Shown: positions 9,004 through 18,942 of the stretch, piece after piece
How positions within the stretch are numbered: the stretch's first letter is position 1
How the letters are laid out: each line of letters begins with the position of its first letter
Assembly: GCA_014904985.1 (NCBI GenBank)
Contig: MU128942.1
Coordinates: forward strand, 176,034-240,033
Source of the DNA: Hydnum rufescens UP504
Lineage: Eukaryota > Basidiomycota > Agaricomycetes > Cantharellales > Hydnaceae
DNA length: 64,000 nucleotides
Reading direction: 5' to 3'
Notes under the pieces: model-generated
The model's input: the letters and a program-made list of their open reading frames with translations, nothing else
Told to the model about the DNA's origin: nothing
The model's database searches: none
Position numbers and translations under genes: made by a program

Positions 9004-12000
9004 ATGACATCCAAAGACCCGCCAAACCCACCCCCAGCGGACATGCGCAAAGTGCATATTTCAGGCATGCTATCTACTTACAGAGTAGCAATTCGCATCT
9101 AACAAATCTAGGTGGCCCTCACGACAGAGGCCAGATGCAGCAGTCATCTTCTACGTACGTGGAACAATATCGCCTTCACTTCACCATCCAGCCACCCGCT
9201 ACCGTCACTGGACTTCGCTCGCCAAGGTCAGACTACATCAAGGCAACACATCATGCTGTGGTGTGGAAGGATCCCTTCGGGGATGACTTGTAGGTCTCCT
9301 CCACGCATATGTGCTTCCTCGTCCGTTATTCAAGTTCATATTCTCTCGGTAGCATGGTGACTCCGACACCTATCGATTCCAGAGTGGCGATAGATTTGTA
9401 CGAGCGCCGTTTTGGGCGTTCGGGGCGGATCGTCGCATCGTGTTCTTTGGATCTCTCCTCCACAACAGGAAATGGTGAACCAGCTCATATTTATGTGATA
9501 AGAGGGCTACGCTCACCCATCAGTGCAGAAATCCGCCTCGATCTTAAAGATGCCGCGAACGACAAATTCGGAGTGTTGTCAATATGCGTGGAATCCTCTC
9601 TCAATGCTTGGCAGCCCTTGTTGAGTCGACTCAGTGCACTTGTGAAAGTTGCTGATGCGGTCGTCGAGGCACGTTTCATCCTAAATTATTTGAGCCCTGA
9701 GACCACTAAGAAGTATTTACACGCAGGTCCACCCTTGGATCAAGCTAGCATGGGGAGTCGTCTCGGCAGCGTATAGAGTACGACAGGAATCAGGTTCTGT
9801 GTCTGTATACTCTCTGACTGGTGTTTCATTAGGTTCCTTCCCCCAGAGTGATCGAGACGTCAAAGTGATGGGTTTGGTCCAGACTATGGCGGAGAGCTGT
9901 TCCTTTGCCGACGAAGCCGAGGGCTTGAAGGGGCGCTCAAAAACAGATCAAGTCGTCATCAACCAAATACTGTGCCAAATAATGGAATGCGCGTATTTCA
10001 TTCGGGACTATTGCAGGGACAAGTCCTTTGGTATGTGGAATCCCCTATGTCCTGTTTGCTCCAAGGCTGACCCCGGTGAGTCGCAGCCTATCGCACTGTG
10101 AAGTACACGGTCTCTCTCATGGATGCACGGATCGATAACTACAAGGAGACCCTTGAGAGTCTCAGGCGGAATCTGATTGATCGTGCTAATATACAATGCA
10201 CCGTCGTTACCCATCGAGTCTTGGACATTGTGACTGAAGTCCGTAAGTGTTTCTTGTATGCTTTCGGTTAAAGTCTAGGTTCTAAGATGATTCACAGGGG
10301 ACTTGCAAGTGCTGAGCGAACTGAAATACACCCCGGAGGCCCATCATGATCTAGATCAAGAGTGTTTGCCAGGCACACGTACTAAGATCATCGAGGCTAT
10401 AGTGCGTTGGGCTGTTGGAGCGGATACACCGTCGGTTGATGCGAGTGATTCGATAAGATTGAGCTCTAACGACTCGTCTCGTGTGCTTTGGTTGTGTGGG
10501 GTGGCGGGTGCGGGGAAATCGTCGATCCTTCGCTCATGCGCAAAACGCATTTCTGAGCTTGAACGCATGGGGTCGTACTACGGCTTCGACAAAAATCAGC
10601 CCCTGGCAAACCTGACCAACCTATTCAGTACGATCGCTCGAGATCTCGCGGACCTGGACAAGTCGCGGAAGCAGCGCCTGGTGGATGCTGTCAAGGAGGA
10701 GACCGCGATACGAAGAACGCTTGACTGCAAACTGCAGTTCCAGCACTTCATCAAGAAATCATTCGAGGATGACCAGGCCCTTGGGGAGACCATTGTTTTC
10801 CTCGACGCGTTTAATGAATCTGGGGACGTTCAGGCTCGTGCCAATGCGCTCGCGATTTTAACAAAGCGAGCGTCAGAACTCCCTTCGGGTCTTCGAATCA
10901 TAGTGACTTCGAGATATGAGCCCGATATTCAAAATGCGTTGCAGTCTCCGCGATCACCTGGGGTTGATCTCATGCTTATGGACGACATCCCAACTCATCA
11001 GACCCTGCGCGACATTGAAGCGTATATACACAATGAACTCCATGACGTGACTGAATTCCGAGAGGCGGAGTTCCAGACGCAGCTGAGCGCGCTCATTCGG
11101 AGGGCTGGAACATCGTTTCAGTGGGCTGCTACTGCCTGTCGGTTTATTTGTGGTGGCAGTGATGCTGGCGCCGACCCGCGGGACCAGATTCGGGCGGTGC
11201 TACGTGCTGATGAAGGGCTATATGCGCTCTACAACACCGTAATGAAGGAGCACTGTAATCCATCGCATGAGATGGAAGTAAAACAAGTCAAGTCAATCCT
11301 AGGCCGAATCATATGCAGTCAGGAGCCTTTATCATTGCATGCTCTTGTTCACCTAGTTCCACCCGACTCTATCCTCACTCCAGATGACATGTGGACACAA
11401 CGACGAATTGTGAAGCATCTTGCCTCGCTCCTCAGTGGTACGCACAGTGATCATGAGCCGATCGTGCCCCTCCACTCGTCTTATCGGGATTTCTTGTGTA
11501 ACCCGGAGCATAATAAAGATTTCTACATCAACCAAGATGAAGCAAATCAGGGCATGGCTCAGGCATGCTTCCATGTGATGGGCCAGACCTTGACATTCAA
11601 TATCTGTCAACTTCCGACGTCATTCCTTCGCAATGTTGACATCCCTGATATTACTGGTCTTTGCAAGAAGCACATCCCTGATCATCTGTCTTATGCTTGT
11701 CAATTCTGGGCTTTCCATGTGTCTGCAACACCTGGTGGTGAGGTTCCTCAGAAACACATGAAGTCATTCTTTCAGAAGGACTTCCTGCCCTGGTTGGAAG
11801 TGATGAGTCTCACACAGAGGTCCCCTCAAACTGCATTAGCCTTGCTCAACACCTCTCATGTAAGCATAACTCCAATGCCATCAGATGCTGAGGCTGTGGG
11901 CTGATTCTTACAATGCATTTCCCAGATGGATGTGGACCTTGTTGAGTTGCAACATGATGCAAAACAATTCATCTCCATGTTTGCAGTTGCCATCTCAACA

Positions 12001-13980
12001 AGTACACCTCACATCTACCTCTCTGGTCTGACATTTGCTCCCACATCATCCCTCCTATATCAGAGGTGGAAGGGTCAATTTCCCAGAGTTGCCAAACTTA
12101 CTCAGGGACAACTTCAGCACTGGCCAAATATTGCACCAATCTTAGGACATCATAAACAAGTCCAATCTGTGGCTTTCTCACCTGATGGCAAGCAGATTGC
12201 TTCTGGCTCTTGGGATGGGACCATATTGTGGAATGTGGAGACAGGTGCAAGCATTGGCCAGCCAATGAAGGGGGGTGTCATCCAGTGCATTGCTTTCTCA
12301 CCTGATGGCAAGCTGGTTGCTTCTGGCTCTTGGGGCAGGGCCATCCAACTCTGGGATGTGGAGACAGGTGTGAGCATTCACCAGGCAATGAAGGGGGATG
12401 ATGGTGCCATCCAGGCCATTGCTTTCTTGCCTGATGGCAACCAGATTGTTTCTGGTACTGATGACCAGACCATCCAACTCTGGGATGTGCAGATGGGTGT
12501 GAGCATTAGCCAGCCAATGAAGGGGGATGCCAAGCCCATCAGGACCATGACTTTCTCACCTGGTGGCAAGTGGATTGCTTCTGGCTCCCAGGATGGGATC
12601 ATCCAAGTTTGGTCTGTGAAGACAGGTGCCAGCATAGGTCAACCAATCAAGGGGCATGATAACAGCATTCAGTGCATTGCTTTTTCTCCTGATGGGAAGC
12701 AGATTGCTTCTGGCTCCTTAGACCAGACCATACAACTCTGGGACATGGAGACAGGTGCCAGCATTGGTCAGCCAATGAAGGGGCATAATAAAGGCATTGA
12801 GTCCATTGCTTTCTCACCTGATGGGAAGCAGATTGCTTCTGGCTCCTGGGATGGGCTCATACAACTCTGGAATGTGGAGACAGGTGCTAGCATTGGTCAG
12901 CCAATGAAGGGGCACAAGGAAGTCATCTCATCCATTGCTTTCTCACCTGATGGCAAGACAATTGCCTCTGGCTCCTGGGATGCAACCATACACCTTTGGC
13001 ATGTGGAGATGGGTGTGGGCATTAGTGAGTCAATTCAGGGGTGTGATGACAACATCAATTCTGTTGCTTTCTCTCCTGATGGCAAGTTGTTGGCTTGTGG
13101 TACCTGGGATGGAACCATACAACTCTGGAATGTGGAGACAGGTACCAGCATTGGTCAGTCAATGAAGGGGCAGGATGGTGGCATCCAGCCCATTGCTTTC
13201 TCCCCTGATGGCAAGCAAATTGCCTCCAGCTCCTGGGCTGGAACTATACAGCTCTGGAATGTGGAGACAGGTGGATGGATAGGTCACCCAATTCTGGGGC
13301 ATGGTGGTGGCATCCAGTCCCTTGCTTTCTCACCCAATGGCATGCAGATTGCTTCTGGCTCCTGGGACAAGATCATACAACTCTGGAATATGGAGACAGG
13401 CACCAGCATTGGTCAGCCAATGAAGGGGCATGATGGAGACATCTTGTCCTTTGCTTTCTCACCTGATGGCAAGCAGATTGCTTCTGCCTCTGAGAACAGC
13501 ACCATCCAACTCTGGAATGCAGAGACAGGTGTGGGCATTGGCCTGCCAATGAAGGGGCATGGTGGACCCATCCATTCAATTGCTTTCTCACCTGATGGCA
13601 AGAAAATTGCATCTGGGTCCTGGGACAAGACCATACAACTCTGGAATGTGGAGACAGGCACAAGCATTGGCCAGCCAATGCAGGGGCATGATAGTGTCTT
13701 GTCTATTGTTTTCTCACCTGATGGGCAGCAGATTGCTTCTGGCTCTTTGGACAAGACCATACAACTCTGGAATGTGGAGACAGGTGCATGTATTGGCCAG
13801 CAAAGTGGGGGCATGGTAATGGCATCTGGTCCATTACTTTCTTGCCTGATGGCAACTGCATTGCTGCATCCTTCATGCAGAAGAATGCCAAAATTATATG
13901 GTTGCTGCCTGCACAGCCTGAATACAACCCTCATACCCCACCCACTTATTCCCATTCCCCCCATCCCCATTTCAAGTTGA
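9004..13980 (+). CDS. NWD1: C2-like/NACHT/WD40 receptor-like protein, damaged C terminus
   Basis: Proposed exons: 9004-9064, 9112-9289, 9353-9668, 9727-9777, 9847-10030, 10087-10242, 10298-11859, 11926-13980, giving about 1520 aa. The N-terminal part resembles the C2-like module of fungal NLRs. The NACHT exon has the P-loop GVAGAGKSS and sensor-like VTSRYEPD. Its Walker B reads FLDAFNES, whereas NWD2 and NWD3 have FLDAFDES, an Asp-to-Asn change in a normally acidic motif. The last exon holds 13 clear WD40 units; a one-base deletion near 13800 (AGTGGGGGC against AGTCCAGGGC in NWD2) shifts the frame, so blade 14 and the conserved tail are lost. Two other single-base indels are neutralised by using different acceptors (9111, 9846). 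A 102-bp segment present in NWD2 and NWD3 (linker PPPSDAVG...) is missing near 9600. NACHT-WD40 proteins are cytosolic signalling ATPases of the het-e/het-d type. This copy may be impaired. Confidence 0.75.
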
Positions 13981-14160
13981 GGATGGGTGGATTTTGGGAC
14001 CTGGTCATGAGCTTATTCTTTGGGTCCCTCCTGCCTACTGGCATCCCTTGAGCACCCTCACTGTCATGCCATGGGAAACCCAAACACTACCCGGATTGAT
14101 TTTCAGCCCCTCAAGTGTGGCAGGGACTGGGCACAGTGTCAAGAAGTGCTGGAGAAGTAG
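13981..14160 (+). pseudogene. out-of-frame remnant of the NWD1 C-terminal tail
   Basis: In other frames this stretch still encodes the tail seen in NWD2 (…GWILGLGHELILWVPPAY… type), including the region that ends in GREWAxCQ in NWD2 and NWD3. It lies behind the frameshift near 13800, with at least one further frame change, so it is not part of the NWD1 frame. Confidence 0.6.
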
Positions 14161-14402
14161 AAAATATTTGTGGTTTCAGGGATTTGTAACATTTAAATAC
14201 CATTCACCTTCAGTTCATAATGTTCCCCTTTTTTGAAGCAACCACCAATTACTCTTTTACTCATTTCTTGTTTGTTTCATCAGCTGTGAACATACTCACT
14301 ATAGCCAGATACTAGGACAAATGTCAGAGCTGTAATACCTCATAAAAGCAAGCTTCTTTCATTCCACAAAAGGGAAGATAAAATGAAATATTGTACACTT
14401 TT
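14161..14402. other. 3' intergenic gap between NWD1 and the alpha4-like gene
   Basis: About 240 bp shared with 24237-24478 after NWD2. It is the common 3' flank of two convergent genes. No coding signal is seen. Confidence 0.5.
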
Positions 14403-15690
14403 TCAGCTTGCCATCTTCTCGATACCATGCTTAGCCAACAATGCACCAGTCTCCACTGGCTTGTATATCTTCACAAGCAGTTGTTTCATCATTGGACCAA
14501 GTGTGAGAATCAAGAATTCCACTGAACAGTGTTAAGGGTCATTCCTAGTACGGGGGAGTGATTATGTAATCAGACCAAGTAGGAACGGGAAGCCTTAATA
14601 TATCTGATGAGTGGATTCACAAAGCAAATGATTACATAATGTTGTGGAAGACGAGAATGCAGAGATCAGAGCAAAAGAACTGAATTCCCAAGAGACTTGA
14701 GACAAGAGAGAATGGATGAAGAGAGAGTCAGGTACAGACATATATTCTCAATCTTTCTAAGGAGCTAGAGTACTAGAGATAGCTACTTATATAGAGATCA
14801 AGGACAATAAGGGAGGAAATACAATAAGGTGAGGGGGATGAGGTCACATGATGGGGTTATGTAAGAGGTTGTGAGTATGACTCATAACAAACAGCAAGAA
14901 TGTAATGCAAATCTTAGCCAAAGGATATCTGATCATGGGCAACAAAGTGCATACATTTCCCACTGCTGAGTGTGGTGGAATCCATGGTCTTGCTCATAAT
15001 ATTTATCATCAGAGTGATAGCTTCTTCCATGGACAAGTCATCCTTGCATTCCTGCTTAAGACATTGTGCTGTGTCATTGTTTGCACAGATGCACATTGCT
15101 GTCCACCCACTGTAATTCCCTGATAGATCCGAGGGGTGCAGCTGTAATTGGTAGTGTGAATCGTAGCCTGCGTATAAGGGTGACAAGCCGAATGGATGAA
15201 GACCTAGTGGTGGATGAAGGGATGTGCGAAGCAAAGTGAGAAGGCGGAATTGGTATGGAAGCAGGCATGAACGACTGACCCCCATATTGAGTGTAGTCCT
15301 GCTTCAAATCGCACAACCGTTGGGCAAGCTGTTCTACAGGGATATCTTCATTGAACGAGAAAAGATGCCTTTGAGCAGCTTGTTGTGCGTAATAGACGAG
15401 AGAGTTGGCATCTGCAGTAAGACCTGCCACGCGGGCCACAACGTCACTGGGCGAGGAACGGGGTTTCAGTGGACCTGGATATACGAGGAAAAAGCGCTTG
15501 GCCTACTCCGGTACTGCTATGTCCACCTTCTTTGGCAATGGAAAGATCCAACAATTCCCCGGCAACTTTCTTTTCTACTGCCAGAATGACGCCGTCCTTT
15601 TCCAGGACACCTATTCTGGCTCCCGCATGTAAGATTGCCTCCATGGCATACTCGACTTGGGGGTCACGAATCAATTGTAATTTGGGAGAA
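14403..15690 (-). pseudogene. proteasome subunit alpha type-4-like gene, copy 1 (probably non-functional)
   Basis: Minus-strand exons recall 20S proteasome alpha4: [19 protein letters not shown] near 15650, then GLTADANSLVYYAQQAAQRH and IPVEQLAQRLCDLKQDYTQY (15300-15440), SPLYAGYDSHYQLQLHPSD and KTMDSTTLSSGK (14956-15200), and a last exon 14403-14521 ending KHGIEKMAS. A GTCAGT...CTAG intron separates the DYTQYG and GLHPFG parts. The last intron (14522-14954) has donor GTATGC and acceptor TTCAG and is enlarged by a solo LTR. The usual N-terminal exon was not found, and the segment between EKKV and GLTADAN needs an odd splice, so a decayed duplicate is more likely than the housekeeping gene. 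A second copy lies at 24479-25410. Confidence 0.6.
14530..14889. mobile_element. solo LTR (360 bp) with 5-bp target duplication
   Basis: The element starts TGTTAAGG and ends ATAACA (TG...CA with short inverted ends). It is flanked by AACAG on both sides (14525-14529 and 14890-14894). The NWD2-linked copy has the uninterrupted site CCACTGAACAGCAAGAA at about 24595. It sits inside the last intron of the alpha4-like gene, 8 bp from the 3' splice site. Superfamily is uncertain (Copia or gypsy); no internal region remains. Confidence 0.85.
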
Positions 15691-15894
15691 ATTCACCAAT
15701 AGGACCGTGGTGCATACTCTCCTGGGCGGGGATGTAAGATGCGTTAATACGAGAATGGATGCTCGCCAGACTCGCTGAAGATCGTATATGTGCCTTCTGG
15801 CGAGAAGACTGCGAGACGGCCGACGCGTAAAGACTTCATTCAGTCAAATTGTAACAATTCGTGTTCGAGGGTTCTTACTATCGTAACCTCTGGT
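15691..15894. other. short spacer between the alpha4-like and lactonase genes
   Basis: About 200 bp, shared with 25411-25619 in the second unit. No gene is seen. It should hold the upstream region of the alpha4-like copy and the 3' flank of the lactonase gene. Confidence 0.4.
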
Positions 15895-17288
15895 CTAGGT
15901 CCATACAAAGCTAGAGACTTTCTCCGAGCCCACTCCATCATAGCGCGCGAGGAGTTTGAGATCCGTACCCCCATCGACGCGCTCGAACACCGCGATGCCT
16001 CCACCTGCAAGCCCCGCCGCAGCGACGTACTGGCCATGCTCGCCTCCGAGGCTCACGCCCCGGAGTTGCTGTAAGCCTGTGTGGACGTGTCTGACGAGAT
16101 GCAGCTTGGGTTTGAGTGCGAAGATGGCGATGGTGTCCCCGAGCGGGTCAGTCTGCGCGGGGAGAGGCGAGACGTTGCGATTAGACGCATAGAGGTAGGG
16201 TGTTGGGTAATGGATCGAGGGTGGGGAGACGAAGAGTTCTGCTGCGTTGTAGAGACTGCCGGGAGGGACGGTTGGTGGGAGAGTAGAAATGTTCGCGAGG
16301 AGCTCTTGAGGCTCCGTGTCGTCGAGGGGTGGGATCACTTGTTCGGTCACGGTGTTGCCCATTTCGTGAATAGTGTACAATTTGCCCTCTGTCAAGAAGA
16401 AAAAGTAAGGCAACGATCGCCAGTGTCGGGCTGAGGACCCGTAATTTTTGCATGGGCACACTTACTGAGTGGGACTATGTGACGAGGACCAGATCCCAGA
16501 GGCTGCTGAATGAATCCCTTCACAGTCCACTTTCCGTCATCTTTCTGAAGGCGCCACACTTTGTCGGCCCCAAGGTCGGGGATGAAAACTTCGTCGCCAT
16601 ATTGCACGGCCTATGTGTACATATTTAATGTGGGGGGAGGGGGGCTTTTTAGTGTACGAGGGCGAGGAGGGGAACAAAATACCTCGTGAGGATGCGATGA
16701 GGCCTGACGTGCTCGATTAGGGCCAGAACCATTAAATGTGACCAAATTACCGGTCGACACGAAATAGGCTTGGTCCTCCCCCAGAATGTGCGACGCGACA
16801 TTTCCGCTAGAATACTACATAGATGGATCACGATGGTGGCGCACAAAAAGAAAAAGAAAAAACGCGTCAGTATCTCATCGGACGCGAAAAGAGAACGACG
16901 TACGTTAGGGCAATGACTTCCTTTCCATCGTTCACTATTGCCAAGTGAGGTGGGGAATTTCCAAAGGAGGGTGTTTGGTCAATCTGCCTGACAAGGCCGC
17001 CCGAATCGATGATGAAGGACGTGATCGAGCCAGGCTCTGTTGCAAGTTCAACTGTCGAACTAGAATGTAACACAAACTTTTGATACCAGTGGTCTTCACG
17101 GAGATGAAAAAAAAAGCTCACAAGAGTAACGAACAATTTTTAGGATGCAGGGAGATCCAGGTGGAACTCTGGCCAGGACTCTGGCCGACAAGGGACAAGG
17201 TGGACAAGGGCCCGTTTGGAACAAAGCTATAGGTGTTAATGAACGCTGTATATGTCCCGCCAAGAAGGGTAATGGGATTATTCCACAT
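15895..17288 (-). CDS. lactonase family protein (6-phosphogluconolactonase / YbhE-like beta-propeller)
   Basis: Multi-exon on the minus strand. Exon 1 is 17122-17288 (MWNNPITLLGGTYTAFINT…), with donor GTGAGC; exon 2 starts at 17076 and holds GSITSFIIDSGGLVRQIDQ and GNSPPHLAIVNDGKEVIALT. A third exon (about 16684-16820) has ILGEDQAYFVSTG and ends SSHPHE; a fourth (about 16480-16612) has YGDEVFIPDLGADKVWRLQK and GSGPRHIVPL; the last runs from about 16395 to the stop at 15895 with KLYTIHEMGNTVTEQ, YLYASNRNVSP, DTIAIFAL and GQYVAAAGLAGGGIAVFER. This order matches the seven-bladed lactonase fold (PGL/CMLE-like) of fungi. The family hydrolyses sugar lactones or muconolactones; the substrate here is unknown. 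The exon 2/3 junction is uncertain. Two truncated copies lie at 25620-25890 and 51071-51846. Confidence 0.75.
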
Positions 17289-17814
17289 AGTGGTGACTTT
17301 TCATGAGCTCAAGAGTGATCTTGCTTTCCAACTGTATACATAAGATTCAGAAGGAAGGCATCAAATGAGGTTGAACTCGAATGTGTAAAATTGGGACAAA
17401 CCCGACGGGTAAACAAATGGATACTTCAAGAAGTACGTAATTGTCTCCGCTCCGTGACGGGGTTCACGGCAAAGTAGCTCCCTAGAGGGGGCAGTTGAAG
17501 CTGCCACTGAGCTTGCTTGGCTAATTCAAGACTTCCCCAGTGCTAAATCACATGCACATAGAGCGTAAGTAGAGCATGAGCTCGAGTGTATATATTCAAC
17601 AAAAGTTTCCAAAGGGTACTGTATCGATGACATTGGCATCAACATTGCTTCTGAGGCTCCGAAGCAATTTCAGAAGACATGCGGCTGAGGTTTAGATGGA
17701 AAGCCCTTCTGTAGTAGATTCCATGGAGACGACACAACCTCACTCAAGTTCCCAGGCATCCCAATCACCACAAGTGCCCATAGAGTTGTCAGGATTCTTA
17801 CAATACTCACTGTC
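17289..17814. other. intergenic, lactonase promoter side
   Basis: No gene is supported. The region separates the first duplicated unit from the conserved upstream region of NWD2 and should hold the lactonase promoter. Confidence 0.4.
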
Positions 17815-18942
17815 TCATTCCGTGTTTACCCCCTCAGCACCCGATTTTGTCTTTCATCCGAGCCATTTCTATACTGCCCTGAAGTTTCTGCAGATGGGGC
17901 AGGATCACCATCCATCCGTTGCTCGATTAGAGGAAAGAGCGTAGCCCAGCCACCAGTCTACAATGCAGGTAACTGCAGCCTTGATAATATTACGGCGGGA
18001 CCTAGCTCCTGCTCGTTATGAAGGCCACGGCAACGACAGCGCAAAGGCAGATATCAAATTTGAAGAGAAGGCCACAGCAATAGAACAGATTCTGAGTCTA
18101 ATGACACACCTGGATTTCTGTCGACATTGATCTGAAAACTGGCCGTACTTGCCCAGATCTGAAGGCCGTTACAGCCCGTTCGGCCACAAAGGCTACGAAT
18201 ACTGTAGTGTTACGACCTTAGGTCGTGGTCACAGGTCACAAGACCCCCCCGACAAGACTTAAAAGGGGTCCGGTCACAGGTCACAATGGCTGGGCGACTT
18301 AGACGGTCACAACAAATTGAATTGAGTTGCCATATATGGAAATAGGGCCTCCGCCATCCTCAGAGCTCGCGCTTGCCCCTCTGCCACCTGTCCGGACTCT
18401 AATAAATGTAGTCAGACTCATTACTGCCCATTTTCATCATTGGCACTGTCATCATCACTATCCGCTATGTGATTGCATCATCCGGCATAGTGTTTGGGAT
18501 GCGTGAACAATGTCATCCGGGTGGGGTTGCTCAGCATCACTATCAGAATTTTTCTCTAGAGGCCTGGGTAGCCTCCATGGGTGTGCTCACAGCAGTGCTT
18601 AAACGGGGGTCGGTCACAGGTCACAAGCACCCCACGACTGCCCAAAATACGGTGCCTGGGGATTACGTAAAGTCACGTGCCGACCTAAGGTCGTAACACT
18701 ACAGTAACATCAGCAACTTCCTAATGACCGTGGGCTACGACTGACTACCCGTTTCTGAAAGAGGCATACGTTTCGTACATAGTATCTGGCAAATTTCGAC
18801 GGGACACCCTCAAGCGCCAGGGACTTCTGCCTCGTGGTCGCAAATTAATTTCCACCTCGTGGCTATTCAATTCGTGGTCAATCGCACCATCCACCTTTAA
18901 TCGTCTGGGAAATCTGTCGGTTGGAGCGCTCTCTCGCACACC
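17815..18942. repeat. conserved upstream region of the NWD genes, copy 2 (with TIR element insert)
   Basis: Homologous to 8330-9003 and 53375-54039. It is longer here only because of the 503-bp element at 18202-18704. Confidence 0.6.
18202..18704. mobile_element. 503-bp MITE-like element, perfect 24-bp TIRs, TA target duplication
   Basis: Ends read CTGTAGTGTTACGACC… and its exact reverse complement; all 24 terminal bases pair (18202-18225 with 18681-18704). TA flanks both ends (18200-18201, 18705-18706), and the homologous regions of the other two units lack the insert (ACGAATTACGTCAGC near 53730). A TA duplication suggests mobilisation by a Tc1/mariner-type transposase. The interior carries repeated GGTCACAGGTCACAA motifs and no transposase frame. 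Confidence 0.85.

Noticed and set aside
12150..13970. long minus-strand open frames across WD40 exons (also at 22291-23911 and 57308-58953)
   Set aside because: Shadow frames caused by the repeated WD40 codons; same pattern in all three genes.
15224..15702. plus-strand open frames over the alpha4-like gene
   Set aside because: Antisense of recognisable proteasome alpha4 text.
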